This document shows, piece by piece, positions 14,735 through 23,091 of a stretch of 54,728 bases of DNA. Both the position numbers and the translations under genes were made by a program. How positions within the stretch are numbered: position 1 is the first letter of the stretch; each line of letters opens with the position of its first letter. Source of the DNA: Anaerolineales bacterium (GTDB taxonomy: Bacteria; Chloroflexota; Anaerolineae; Anaerolineales; UBA6663); the NCBI GenBank assembly GCA_016789175.1, contig JAEURK010000071.1, forward strand, positions 1 through 54,728, given 5' to 3'. The notes beneath the pieces are model-generated. The model was given only the letters and a program-made list of their open reading frames with translations, did not search any database and was not told where the DNA came from.

Positions 14735-16531
14735 ATGATCCATCATCATCAGTTTGATGCCATCATCGTCGGCGCCGGCGGCGCGGGTTTGATGGCTGCG
14801 CTGCACGCCTCGAAGGCCGCCAACGTGGCCGTGATCTCGAAGCTATACCCGACCCGCTCGCACACCGGTACCGCGCAGGGCGGCATCGCGGCCCCCTTGG
14901 CCAACATGGAAGAGGACAACCCCGAGTGGTACATGTACGACACCGTCAAGGGCGGCGACTACCTGGTCGACCAGGACGCGGCCGAGGTGCTCGCGCATGA
15001 GTCGATCGACGCCGTGGTCGAGCTTGAGCACATGGGCCTGCCCTTCGACCGCACGCCCGAGGGCCGGATCGAGCAGCGGCGCTTCGGCGGCCACACTGCC
15101 GACTTCGGCAAGCGGGCTGTGATGCGCTCGTGCAAGAGCGCCGACCGCACCGGCCACATGATCCTGCAGACGCTGTATCAGGCCTGCATCAAGCAGAACG
15201 TCCAGTTCTTCGATGAGTTCTTCGTCGTCGATCTGGTTGTCGAGGGCGGCATGTGTCTGGGCGCCGTGGCGATCGAGATCAATACCGGAGACGTGCACGT
15301 CTTCCACGCCAAGGCCACGTTGCTGGCTTCCGGCGGCTTTGGCCGCATGTTCAAGGTGACCTCGAACGCCCACTCGCTCACTGGGGAGCCGGTCGCGGCG
15401 GTCTATCGCCGCAATCTGCCGCTCGAGGATCTGGAGTTCTTCCAGTTCCACCCGACCGGCATCTACAAGATGGGCGTGCTGCTCTCGGAAGCGGCGCGCG
15501 GCGAGGGCGGCGTGTTCGTCAACGGCAAGGGCGAGCGCTTCATGGAGCGCTACGCGCCGAATATGAAGGACCTGGCCTCGCGCGATGTGTGTTCGCGCGC
15601 GATTTACCTGGAAATCAAGGATGGCCGCGGGATCAACGGCAAGGACTACGTCTATCTCGACATCCGGCCGGAGACCATCAACGGGTACAAGAGCGGCCCG
15701 GGCGGCAAGACCGTGACCGCCGAGGAACTCGAGAAGAAGCTGCCCGACATCATCGAAATGATGCGCATCTATCTCGGTGTCGAGCCGATGAAGGAGGGTG
15801 TGCCGATCCAACCGACCGCGCACTACGCCATGGGCGGCATCCCGACCGATCTGAACTGCCAGGTGCTGGCCGACGCCACCGGCGCGGTCGTGCCCGGGCT
15901 GTACGCGGCCGGCGAGTGCGCCTGCGTGTCGGTGCACGGCGCTAACCGGCTCGGCACCAACTCGCTGGTCGACCTGGTCGTCTTTGGGCGGCGCGGCGGC
16001 CGGGCGATGGCCGAGTTCGTCAAGAGCGCCGACTTCAAACCCATGCCGAGCGCCCCGGAGGCCCCGGTCGTGGCTGAACTCGAGCGCATCCGCACCCAGG
16101 CCGGCCAGGAGAAGGCCGGCATCCTGCGCAGCGAGATGCAGGAGATCATGATGGATAACGTCGGTGTGTTCCGCACCGGCCCGATGATCCAGATCGCGCT
16201 CAACAAGGTGCGCGAATTGAAGGCCCGTTTCGCGCACGTCGCCATCGACGACAAGGGCAAGCGTTTCAATACCGACCTGCTTGAGGCCTACGAGTTGGGC
16301 GCCATGCTCGATCTGGCCGAGGCCACGGCACTCTCGGCGCTCAACCGCACCGAGAGCCGCGGCGCGCACTCGCGCGACGATCACCCGAAGCGCGACGACG
16401 TCAACTGGCTCAAGCACACCTTTATCCGGTACACCGGCGCGCCGACCGTCGCGCCGACCTCGGCCGAGACCGAGATCACTTATAAACCGGTGACGATCAC
16501 GAAATTCCAGCCGAAAGAGCGCACGTACTAG
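14735..16531 (+). CDS. sdhA: Succinate dehydrogenase flavoprotein subunit
   Basis: Oxidises succinate to fumarate with covalently bound FAD in the TCA cycle and respiratory chain. The 598-residue length is standard. The dinucleotide fold GAGGAG is at residues 13-18, the FAD-linking His43 is in [17 protein letters not shown] contributes the substrate site, and [19 protein letters not shown] closes the FAD domain. A GAGGACC ribosome-binding site precedes the ATG. It lies 84 bp after sdhC and is separated from sdhB by a 169-bp GC-rich minisatellite, unusual inside an operon encoding a stoichiometric complex. Confidence 0.97.
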   Translation: MIHHHQFDAIIVGAGGAGLMAALHASKAANVAVISKLYPTRSHTGTAQGGIAAPLANMEEDNPEWYMYDTVKGGDYLVDQDAAEVLAHESIDAVVELEHMGLPFDRTPEGRIEQRRFGGHTADFGKRAVMRSCKSADRTGHMILQTLYQACIKQNVQFFDEFFVVDLVVEGGMCLGAVAIEINTGDVHVFHAKATLLASGGFGRMFKVTSNAHSLTGEPVAAVYRRNLPLEDLEFFQFHPTGIYKMGVLLSEAARGEGGVFVNGKGERFMERYAPNMKDLASRDVCSRAIYLEIKDGRGINGKDYVYLDIRPETINGYKSGPGGKTVTAEELEKKLPDIIEMMRIYLGVEPMKEGVPIQPTAHYAMGGIPTDLNCQVLADATGAVVPGLYAAGECACVSVHGANRLGTNSLVDLVVFGRRGGRAMAEFVKSADFKPMPSAPEAPVVAELERIRTQAGQEKAGILRSEMQEIMMDNVGVFRTGPMIQIALNKVRELKARFAHVAIDDKGKRFNTDLLEAYELGAMLDLAEATALSALNRTESRGAHSRDDHPKRDDVNWLKHTFIRYTGAPTVAPTSAETEITYKPVTITKFQPKERTY

Positions 16532-16540
16532 GAGGCGTCT

Positions 16541-16680
16541 GGCGGCGGGCGGCGGGCGGCGGGCGGCCACAAGGGCCGCCCCAACAGCCGCCCAACGGCC
16601 GCCCAACAGGCGCCCAAGCAGGCGCCCCAACAGCCGCCCAACAGGCGCCCCAACAGGCGCCCAACGGCTGCCCAAACAGA
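16541..16680. repeat. GC-rich minisatellite in the sdhA-sdhB gap
   Basis: A central hairpin GGGCGGCC-ACAA-GGGCCGCCC (16561-16581) is preceded by GGCGGGC units and followed by about nine decayed 10-13 bp units of the form GGCGCCCCAACA up to 16680. It fills nearly all of the gap between two genes of the same complex. It is the most expanded copy of the dispersed hairpin also seen at 885, 10542, 32821 and 41057. Confidence 0.9.
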
Positions 16681-16700
16681 CGCTACGCCCGGAGGCGAAC

Positions 16701-17417
16701 ATGAAATTCAACGTCAAGATCAAGCGTTACAACCCCGAGATCGACGCGAAGCCGCACTTCGAGACGTACGCCGTCGATGCGGAGCCGAACGATCGTGTGC
16801 TCGATGTATTGCACATCGTCAAATGGCAGCATGACGGCACGCTGACGCTGCGGCGCTCATGCGCGCACGGCATCTGCGGCTCGGATGCGATGCGCATCAA
16901 CGGCCGGAACGCCCTGGCCTGCAAGGTGCTGGTCAAGGATTGTGTGGTCGAGGGCGGCACGATGCAGCTCGAGCCGCTGCTGGGTCTGCCGCTGATCAAG
17001 GACCTGACGGTCGACATGGAGCCGTTCTTCAAGCACTACCGCTCCATCCAGCCGTTCCTGGTCAACGGCGATCCGCTGCCGACCGACGGCCGCGAGCGCC
17101 TGCAGAGCCCGGAGGCGCGCGAGCGCTTCGATCAGGGCACCAAGTGCATCCTGTGTGCGGCCTGCACCACCAGCTGCCCGTCGTTCTGGGCTAACGGTGA
17201 GTACGTCGGCCCGGCCGCGATCGTCCAGGCCCACCGCTTCATCTTTGATGACCGCGACCAGGCGGCCGAGGAACGCCTGGCCGTGCTCGGTGACCAGTTT
17301 GGCGCCTTCCGCTGCCGCACCGCCTTCAACTGCACCGAGGCCTGCCCGCGCGAGATCCCGGTCACGCAGTTGATCGGCGAGGTCAAGCAGGTGCTGTCGA
17401 GCGGACGGATCGAATAG
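16701..17417 (+). CDS. sdhB: Succinate dehydrogenase iron-sulfur subunit
   Basis: Transfers electrons from SdhA through three Fe-S clusters to the membrane anchor. The 238-residue protein has the [2Fe-2S] ligands Cys54, Cys59, Asp62 and Cys74, with Asp in the same place as in E. coli SdhB. The CILCAACTTSCP motif and the later CRTAFNCTEACP motif supply the [4Fe-4S] and [3Fe-4S] centres. A GGAGG ribosome-binding site escapes the upstream minisatellite. It is the last gene of the operon and is followed by a very long terminator hairpin. Confidence 0.97.
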   Translation: MKFNVKIKRYNPEIDAKPHFETYAVDAEPNDRVLDVLHIVKWQHDGTLTLRRSCAHGICGSDAMRINGRNALACKVLVKDCVVEGGTMQLEPLLGLPLIKDLTVDMEPFFKHYRSIQPFLVNGDPLPTDGRERLQSPEARERFDQGTKCILCAACTTSCPSFWANGEYVGPAAIVQAHRFIFDDRDQAAEERLAVLGDQFGAFRCRTAFNCTEACPREIPVTQLIGEVKQVLSSGRIE

Positions 17418-17419
17418 GA

Positions 17420-17481
17420 CCGAAACGCAAGGGGCCCGGGCCGGGCGTGCATACGCTCGGCCCGGGCCCCTTGCGTTTCGG
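17420..17481 (+). terminator. Long perfect hairpin after sdhB
   Basis: Perfect 24-bp arms (17420-17443 and 17458-17481) around a 14-base loop, with the outer arm CCGAAACGCAAGGGGCC. It resembles the hairpin at 18823-18890, sharing AAACGCAAGGG. It has only a weak T tract, but the position between operon and tRNA fits a terminator. Confidence 0.85.
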
Positions 17482-17487
17482 TATAAT
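17482..17487 (+). promoter_or_regulatory. -10 box before tRNA-Arg
   Basis: A consensus TATAAT directly follows the sdhB hairpin and lies 12 bases before the tRNA. No clear -35 is visible because that position is inside the hairpin arm. Confidence 0.5.
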
Positions 17488-17499
17488 TCGTCCTGTCTC

Positions 17500-17571
17500 G
17501 CCCCAGTAGTTCAACGGATAGAACAGGGCACTCCTAAGGCTCTGATGTGGGTTCAATTCCTGCCTGGGGCA
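17500..17571 (+). tRNA. tRNA-Arg (anticodon CCU)
   Basis: A 72-base cloverleaf read by eye. The acceptor arm GCCCCAG pairs with CTGGGGC, the D stem is GTTC/GAAC, the anticodon loop CTCCTAA gives CCU (decoding AGG), and the T loop is TTCAATT. The discriminator is A and CCA is not encoded. The anticodon stem has an A-G mismatch at 31-39 and the T stem has two wobble pairs, so the stems are slightly weak, but every arm is present. Confidence 0.9.
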
Positions 17572-17624
17572 CAAACCTGACCGAGCGCGCTAGTTTGACC
17601 AAACCCACCAAAAAAGGTATAAGT

Positions 17625-17774
17625 TAGCTGACGAGCTCCTGGGTGCCCCCCTCACCTAGGGGTTCGTCACTTAAAGGGCCGGTGTTTTGTGGCCCGCACC
17701 CGGTTTCTATCCCCAGCTACGTGTTATGTCGAAAACCACCCGCTGGTCTGATCTCTTAACATAGTGTGTCGGGT
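17625..17774 (+). ncRNA. Structured leader RNA of the hydroxyacid dehydrogenase gene
   Basis: The region can fold as a junction: P1 TAGCTG (17625-17630) with CAGCTA (17714-17719); P2, a long hairpin from GACGA (17630-17634) to TCGTC (17664-17668); and P3 GGGCC (17676-17680) with GGCCC (17691-17695). GGGTGC (17641-17646) in P2 could alternatively pair with GCACCC (17696-17701), giving a possible switch. A further CACCCG/CGGGTG stem ends near 17774, before the AAGGAG ribosome-binding site. No known riboswitch class was recognised. It may be a leader of the downstream gene or a separate small RNA. Confidence 0.45.
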
Positions 17775-17816
17775 GATGGGCCCGGCCGCCAGAGGAAGAC
17801 CGCTGAAGGAGCCCCC

Positions 17817-18806
17817 ATGAACGTCCTTGTGTACGATGCCCATTCCTATGATCGACAGTTCTTGGACGCTGCCAATCAGGGTCGCCACACGTTCGACTAC
17901 ACCACGTCGCAGCTCGACCTGCAAACGGCGACGTTGGCGCAGGGACATGCCGCCGTGTGCTGCTTCGTCAACGACGACGCTTCGGCGCCGGTGCTCGAAC
18001 GTCTGGCCGGGTTGGGTGTGCGCTGTATCGTGCTGCGCTGCACGGGCTTCAACAACGTCGACCTCGAGGCAGCCAAGAAGCTCGGCATCACCGTGATGCG
18101 GGTCGCGTTCTACTCGCCGTATGCCGTCGCGGAGCATGCCGTGGCACTGCTGCAGACGCTCAATCGGCGCACCCATCGGGCCTACAACCGCACACGTGAG
18201 TTCAACTTTCGTCTGGGCGGACTGTTGGGTCGTGACATCCATGGCTCGACGGTCGGCGTGGTCGGCACCGGCAAGATCGGCGTGGCGTTCGCCTCGATCA
18301 TGAAGGGCTTTGGCTGCACGCTGCTCGGATACGACGCCGCCGAGAACCCGGCCTGTCTCGCGTTGGGGATGACGTATCGAACGCTCGACGCGTTGCTGCC
18401 CGAGGCCGACATCGTCAGCCTGCATGTGCCGTTGCTGCCGACGACCCGGCATCTGATCAACGCCAAGACCCTGAGCCTGATGAAACCCGGGGCTTTCTTG
18501 ATCAACACCAGCCGCGGCGGCCTGGTGGATACCGAGGCCGTGATCGAGGCGCTGCGCCAGGAGCGTCTGGGTGGCGTCGGGCTCGACGTGTACGAAGAGG
18601 AGGACGGGCTGTTCTTCCAGGACCTATCGGATCGAATGGTCGGCGATGACGTGCTGGCGCGCCTGATGATGTTCCCAAACGTGCTCATCACCGGCCACCA
18701 GGCCTTCTTCACCCAGGAAGCCGTGACGACCATCGCCGAGACCACGCTTCAGAACCTCGACGATTTTGCTGCCGGGCGCGGCAACGACAATGTGCTGACC
18801 CGGTAA
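17817..18806 (+). CDS. 2-hydroxyacid dehydrogenase (D-lactate dehydrogenase-like)
   Basis: A 329-residue NAD-dependent oxidoreductase of the D-isomer 2-hydroxyacid dehydrogenase family, closest in pattern to fermentative LdhA (pyruvate to D-lactate). It has the Rossmann GVVGTGKIG (about residues 143-151), RCTGFNNVD (substrate arginine region), DIVSLHVPLL, NTSRGGLVDTEA with the catalytic Arg, and GLDVYEEE...ITGHQAFFT with the catalytic His. The start MNVLVYDAH follows GAAGGAG; an upstream GTG is less likely. An elaborate leader RNA precedes it and a 31-bp-arm terminator follows, so it is a single-gene unit. Confidence 0.9.
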   Translation: MNVLVYDAHSYDRQFLDAANQGRHTFDYTTSQLDLQTATLAQGHAAVCCFVNDDASAPVLERLAGLGVRCIVLRCTGFNNVDLEAAKKLGITVMRVAFYSPYAVAEHAVALLQTLNRRTHRAYNRTREFNFRLGGLLGRDIHGSTVGVVGTGKIGVAFASIMKGFGCTLLGYDAAENPACLALGMTYRTLDALLPEADIVSLHVPLLPTTRHLINAKTLSLMKPGAFLINTSRGGLVDTEAVIEALRQERLGGVGLDVYEEEDGLFFQDLSDRMVGDDVLARLMMFPNVLITGHQAFFTQEAVTTIAETTLQNLDDFAAGRGNDNVLTR

Positions 18807-18822
18807 CGCCGGCTGCCGCCCG

Positions 18823-18890
18823 CATCCGCACAAACGCAAGGGCGCCGGCCGGGTTCTCTCCCGGCCGGCGCCCTTGCGTTTGTGCGGATG
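18823..18890. terminator. Bidirectional terminator with 31-bp perfect arms
   Basis: Left arm 18823-18853 and right arm 18860-18890 are perfectly complementary, with loop TTCTCT. It contains the same CAAACGCAAGGG core as the sdhB hairpin. It lies between convergent genes and serves both. The length is exceptional for an intrinsic terminator. Confidence 0.9.
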
Positions 18891-18898
18891 ACTCAAGC

Positions 18899-19399
18899 TC
18901 AGGGCAGGCTGGCCAGCCTGTGCTCGATAACGCTCTCCTCACCCCCGAAGGTGGCATCCAGACCGGCGATCAGTTGCTGTTTTTCGGCTTCGGTGAGCCT
19001 GGCTTCCGGATGCGTGACCAGGTAGATCGGCATCGGCATCTCGCCCTCACTCACGGGCTCGGAGGGCGACTCGTCGTGGCCGCTATGGCTGTGGTCGCCC
19101 GCCGTCGCGTCAGAGATGTTGAAGTGCTCGCGCCCTTCTTCGACATCGCGCTGCACCAGCCACGACACCGGCGCGACGTTGCTGTACCACGGCCACTTGG
19201 TCTCATTGCTGTGGCAGTCGGCGCAGGCTCGATAGAAAAGCTCGCGGGTCTGCGGGCTATCCCAGTTGGTCTCGGTGACCACTGGCGGGTTGCTGTGGTC
19301 GCGGCCGTACGGCACGAGTTGAATCCCTACGGCCAGTGCTGCAACGACCCCTGCCCCGATGCCGACGACCCGGAGCATGGGCGAGCTTTTTTGAGACAT
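18899..19399 (-). CDS. Haem-binding domain protein with CxxCH motif
   Basis: A 166-residue exported or membrane-anchored protein. An N-terminal hydrophobic helix (about residues 10-29) is followed by FYRACADCHSNETKWPWYSNVAPVSW, where Cys59, Cys62 and His63 form a c-type haem site, a pattern matching the small 'haem-binding domain' family (PF14376). A histidine-rich acidic insert (DHSHSGHDESPSEP) sits near residues 100-112 and may bind metal. It probably acts outside the membrane in electron transfer. No partner genes are adjacent. Confidence 0.85.
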   Translation of the reverse strand: MSQKSSPMLRVVGIGAGVVAALAVGIQLVPYGRDHSNPPVVTETNWDSPQTRELFYRACADCHSNETKWPWYSNVAPVSWLVQRDVEEGREHFNISDATAGDHSHSGHDESPSEPVSEGEMPMPIYLVTHPEARLTEAEKQQLIAGLDATFGGEESVIEHRLASLP

Positions 19400-19524
19400 G
19401 TATCGATCTCCTCCTGGTGGAAAAGCGAATGACGAAATGCCATTCTAACGGGCACTCATCCGAATTTCCTTAGGCCAGACTGAGCGCCACTTGTTACATC
19501 GTGGCACTAAATTGTGATTTAAAT

Positions 19525-19561
19525 GCAGAGGCCGCGCGGCGATCCTCCGTGCGGCCTCTGC
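19525..19561 (-). terminator. Hairpin between aminotransferase and haem-protein genes
   Basis: GCAGAGGCCGC (19525-19535) pairs with GCGGCCTCTGC (19551-19561). It lies just past the stop of the aminotransferase gene; on the minus strand it is followed by ATTTAAAT, a weak terminator tail. Confidence 0.65.
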
Positions 19562-19580
19562 GAGCTGCGCGTGGCGGTTT

Positions 19581-20840
19581 TCAGGTCGCCAGAGCCCGGA
19601 CAGCAGCCACCAAAGCCGCGATCTCGTCCTGGGTGTTGTAATGGACCGGGCCCACGCGCACCATGCCGCCGCCCTCGTCGAGGCCCAGGCGCCGGACTAT
19701 CTCGTAGGCGTAATAGTTCCCGTCCCACACATTGATGTCGTGCTCGCCGAGTTGCTCGGCGACGCGACGCGGATGCTGCCCGGCCAGCGTGAACGAGACC
19801 GTTGCGACGCGTTCACTCACGCGCTCGGGGTCGGTGATGCCATAGATGCGCACGCCCGGGATCGCCTGCAGCCCGGCGATCAGGGCGCGGGCGAGGCCAT
19901 GCTCATAAGTCTCGAGTGCCGCCAGGCCCCGCGCCAGACGCGCGCGTCGTTCGGGGTCGCGCTCGCCCGACACCTGGGCCAGTGGTCGATAGCCGCGCGC
20001 CGGATCGCCGACCCATTCGAGATATTCGATCGCGCCGAGCGTCCCGGCGATGCCTTCGTGGTTGAGCGTGCCGGTTTCGAACTTGTCCGGCGGCTCGTCG
20101 TGGGCCGGGCGAACTTTGTAGGCCGGCAGGCGGTCGAGCAGGTCGTGTTTGCCGTAAAGCACCCCGACGTGCGGGCCGAAGAATTTATAAGCCGAGCAGA
20201 CCAGGAAGTCACAATCCAGCGCGCGCACGTCGACCAGTCCGTGCGGCGCATACTGAACGGCGTCGACGTAGACCAGCGCGCCGACCGCGTGCGCCAGATC
20301 GATGACGTGCTTGACCGGGTTGATCGTGCCGACCGCATTCGAGGCATAACCCACCGCGACGATGCGCGTCTTGGGCGTGATCGCTTGCGTGACGTCGTCG
20401 ATCTTCAACGTTGCGTCGGCCAGGTTGACGTCGACCCAACGCACGACCGCGCCCGCATCTTGTGCCGCCAGCAGCCAGGGGGCGACATTGGCGTCATGGT
20501 CGAGCCGGGTCACCACGATCTCGTCGCCGGGCTTGAGCCATTTGGCCAGCGAGCGCGAGATGTGCAGAGTGAGCGTGGTCATGTTGGCGCCAAAGACCAC
20601 TTCGCGCGGATCGCAGTTCAAGAAATCGGCGAGCGCGGCATGCGCGGCGGCGATGATCGCATCGCTCTCGCTCGACGTGCGGAAGCCGCCGCCCTTGTTG
20701 GCGTTGCAGCGCACCAGATAGTCGGTCATCCGGTCGAGCACGCGCTGCGGCACCTGTGTGCCGCCGGGGTTGTCGAGGTAGACGGTGCCGGTCTGCAGCG
20801 CCGGAAATTGAGCGCGGACGGCGTCGATGTCGAAGGTCAT
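19581..20840 (-). CDS. Cysteine desulfurase-like aminotransferase (class V)
   Basis: A 419-residue PLP enzyme of fold type I. The PLP lysine is Lys219 in CSAYKFFGPHVG, with YVDAVQYAPH (about 191-200) supplying the cofactor aspartate and DHDANVAPW upstream. The pattern matches 'cysteine desulfurase-like protein' (TIGR01976 type) rather than true IscS/SufS, since no mobile-loop catalytic Cys is evident. The substrate is therefore uncertain. The start MTFDIDAVRAQFP follows GGAGGATCC. It stands alone, with a palindrome-rich region upstream. Confidence 0.85.
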   Translation of the reverse strand: MTFDIDAVRAQFPALQTGTVYLDNPGGTQVPQRVLDRMTDYLVRCNANKGGGFRTSSESDAIIAAAHAALADFLNCDPREVVFGANMTTLTLHISRSLAKWLKPGDEIVVTRLDHDANVAPWLLAAQDAGAVVRWVDVNLADATLKIDDVTQAITPKTRIVAVGYASNAVGTINPVKHVIDLAHAVGALVYVDAVQYAPHGLVDVRALDCDFLVCSAYKFFGPHVGVLYGKHDLLDRLPAYKVRPAHDEPPDKFETGTLNHEGIAGTLGAIEYLEWVGDPARGYRPLAQVSGERDPERRARLARGLAALETYEHGLARALIAGLQAIPGVRIYGITDPERVSERVATVSFTLAGQHPRRVAEQLGEHDINVWDGNYYAYEIVRRLGLDEGGGMVRVGPVHYNTQDEIAALVAAVRALAT

Positions 20841-20989
20841 GGATCCTCCAGGAGAGTGTGGCGGATTGTACCCTGTGGGCCATCGACGGGGCGGGGTGGA
20901 ATAATCGCGAAGACACAAAGAACGCCGAGGACCCGTGCTTGAAAGCGGGTTGGAGCAGGGCTAACGCACCTAAAGTGAAACAGCGCGGA

Positions 20990-21082
20990 TTTTGCCACGA
21001 GTTTCACGAATTGAATTGAGTTGGCACGAACGATTCCCATTCGCAAGAATTCGCATCAATTCGTGAAATCCGTGGCAGAAAA
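20990..21082. repeat. TTTTGCCACG-type palindrome, copy 1
   Basis: The left arm TTTTGCCACGAGTTTCACGA... (from 20990) matches the complement of the right arm ...TCGTGAAATCCGTGGCAG AAAA (to 21082), with a 2-base indel. The ends match the palindromes at 37764-37853 and 47830-47891. Confidence 0.85.
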
Positions 21083-21129
21083 ACCGGTCCTCGCGAATAA
21101 GGTGCGATAGCCCGGCAGGTTGTAGCGTG

Positions 21130-21288
21130 TGCAAGCACGAGTTGTCAGCGGCCTATTTTGCCGCGAATTTCGCTGATTACGCGATTTGAACAACGGGAGC
21201 CCGACCGGCAACGGTCCCGCTTCTTTCTGCGTAATCCACGCAATCCGCGGCCAGAATCTGGTCCTGACAACTCGCCCGTGCACATGGT
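21130..21288. repeat. TTTTGCCGCG-type nested palindrome, copy 2
   Basis: The inner arms run from about 21155 (ATTTTGCCGCGAATTTCGCT) and to about 21257 (complement with small differences). An outer pair, GAGTTGTCAG and CTGACAACTC, extends the inverted repeat to about 21130-21288. Confidence 0.8.
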
Positions 21289-21388
21289 TGTAGCATGGGG
21301 GGCGGAACCGACCAGCGAATGCCGTAGAATGATAGACCCACGGTAAGCGAGGCACTGCGACACGCACGTTTGCCTGGAAGGAGTTCTC

Positions 21389-22045
21389 GTGACCCTGAAA
21401 CAACACTCACTGCGCTACAGCCGCGCCGAAGAAATCGCTAACAGCGTCACCCACGGGGTTGGGGTCGTGCTGTCGATCGCGGGTCTGGCCGTGCTAACCG
21501 CGTTTGCCAGTGCTTTCGGCTCGGTCTGGCATATCGTCAGCTGCAGCATCTATGGCGCCACCCAGATTCTGCTCTACACCGCTTCGACGCTCTATCACGC
21601 CATCCCGTTGCCGCGCGCCAAGGCGGTCCTGCGCCACTTCGATCATGCCGCGATCTACCTGCTGATCGCCGGCACCTACACGCCCTTCACGCTGGTCAAC
21701 CTGAACGGGCCGTGGGGCTGGTCGCTGTTCGGCGTGGTCTGGGGCCTGGCCGTGATCGGCATCGCCACGCAGCGCTATCTCATCAAGCAGCGCGCCTGGC
21801 TCACCGCCGTGCCTTACGTGCTGATGGGCTGGGTGGTCGTGATCGGCATCAAGCCGTTGCTGGAATCCGTGGCGCCTGGCGGTCTGGTCCTGTTGGTCTC
21901 CGGTGGCCTGGCCTACACCATCGGCGCGGTGTTCTACGCCTGGAAGCGACTGCCGTTCAACCACGCCATCTGGCACGGCTTTGTGCTGGCGGGCAGTGTT
22001 TGTCACTTCTTCGCCGTGCTGTTTTACGTCATCCCGCTGGCGTGA
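21389..22045 (+). CDS. trhA: Hemolysin III / TrhA-type membrane protein
   Basis: A 218-residue seven-helix membrane protein of the PAQR/hemolysin III family. Diagnostic histidines are in SVTHGVG near the N-terminus, TLYHAIPLP, RHFDHAAIYLLIAGTYTPF and NHAIWHGFVLAGSVCHFFAV near the C-terminus, forming the zinc site of PAQR proteins. Bacterial members affect membrane lipid homeostasis; the hemolysin name is historical. The start is GTG with a GGAAGGAG ribosome-binding site. Confidence 0.93.
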   Translation: MTLKQHSLRYSRAEEIANSVTHGVGVVLSIAGLAVLTAFASAFGSVWHIVSCSIYGATQILLYTASTLYHAIPLPRAKAVLRHFDHAAIYLLIAGTYTPFTLVNLNGPWGWSLFGVVWGLAVIGIATQRYLIKQRAWLTAVPYVLMGWVVVIGIKPLLESVAPGGLVLLVSGGLAYTIGAVFYAWKRLPFNHAIWHGFVLAGSVCHFFAVLFYVIPLA

Positions 22046-22124
22046 GAGCAGTGGGTGATTGAGCGTTTGCCGTCCAGTCACCTGCACACCGATCAATTGG
22101 TTTTCCCGCTTTGGTGCAACCAAC

Positions 22125-23084
22125 ATGCGAGTGCTCGTCCTGGGTGGAACGGGGTTCATCGGGTCCTGGGTTGTGCGCGGGCTGGCGGAGGCCGGCTGCG
22201 AGGTGGGCGTCTTCCATCGCGGTCAGACGCCTGCCCGGATGCCTGATGATGTGCGCGAGATCCTCGGGGATCGGCGGACACTGGGCGAGTCGCGAGAGAC
22301 GCTGATCGGCTTTCAGCCCGACGTCGTGATCGACATCGCCCTCTTTACGCAAACGCAGGCCGAGGCGGTGCGGGACCTGTTTCGGAGCCACACCGGCCGG
22401 TGGGTGGTTTTGAGCAGCGCCGACGTCTACCGACAGTACGACGGCCTGCGGCGCCTGTCGGAGGCGCCACCGGAAGCCACCCCTCTGACTGAAGAATCGC
22501 CGGTGCGTGAGCGCCTGTATCCGTTCCGCGCCGACGCCGCCGGCCCGGACGACTTCCGCTACCACTACGACAAGATTCTGGTCGAGCGTGTGGTCCTGGA
22601 GACACCGGAGCTTCCGGGCACCGTGTTGCGGCTGCCGCGCGTCTACGGCCCGGGCGATCGACAACACCGTTTGAGCCAGTATTTGAGCGCCATGGATGCC
22701 GGCCAGTCGGTGATCGCGCTGCCGCAGGGCGTGGCGGCCTGGCGCTGGACGCGGGCCTACGTCGAGGACGTCGCGGCGGCCGTGGTGCTGGCGACCCGTG
22801 AGGCGCGGGCGAGCGGCCAGGTCTATAACGTCGGGGAGGCACACACCACGCCCGAGGCCGATTGGGTCCGGCAGATCGGCGCGCTGTGCGGCTGGGCCGG
22901 CGAGGTGAGGGCTGTGGATCCTGCCTCCGCCGATACGGATTGGCCCGACCTCGATTGGCGCTATCACCTCGATACATCGTCGGCGCGGGTGCGCGAACAC
23001 CTGGGCTATCGCGAGCCGTTGTCGGCCGAGGAAGGTCTGCGCCGCACGATCGCCTGGGAGCGCGCGAACCCGCCGGCGGCTTAA
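22125..23084 (+). CDS. NAD-dependent epimerase/dehydratase family protein
   Basis: A 319-residue extended SDR. It has GGTGFIG at residues 7-13, VVLSSADVY with the catalytic Ser/Thr region, and an HYDKILVE motif (YxxxK). This atypical variant, with a cleaner N-terminal than C-terminal half, resembles the SDRs annotated as nucleoside-diphosphate-sugar epimerases, but no sugar substrate can be assigned. The start MRVLVLGGTG is unambiguous by family. It converges with the arginase-family gene. Confidence 0.85.
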   Translation: MRVLVLGGTGFIGSWVVRGLAEAGCEVGVFHRGQTPARMPDDVREILGDRRTLGESRETLIGFQPDVVIDIALFTQTQAEAVRDLFRSHTGRWVVLSSADVYRQYDGLRRLSEAPPEATPLTEESPVRERLYPFRADAAGPDDFRYHYDKILVERVVLETPELPGTVLRLPRVYGPGDRQHRLSQYLSAMDAGQSVIALPQGVAAWRWTRAYVEDVAAAVVLATREARASGQVYNVGEAHTTPEADWVRQIGALCGWAGEVRAVDPASADTDWPDLDWRYHLDTSSARVREHLGYREPLSAEEGLRRTIAWERANPPAA

Positions 23085-23091
23085 GGACGGG

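Larger units (their letters stand above)
20841..21388. other. Non-coding region built of palindromes
   Basis: Nearly 550 bp without a credible gene. It holds a decayed CGCGAAGACACAAAGAACGC block near 20907 (related to the ends of the 26716-27183 cassette), then two adjacent TTTTGCC-type palindromes. It is markedly AT-richer than the surrounding genes. Confidence 0.7.

Noticed and set aside
14843..16723. Large minus-strand frame opposite sdhA
   Set aside because: It mirrors the sdhA codon pattern and includes the minisatellite; composition is Arg/His/Ala-rich without motifs.
17500..17571. tRNA as an integration site for a mobile island
   Set aside because: No integrase gene and no repeated 3' tRNA fragment were seen downstream within the window.
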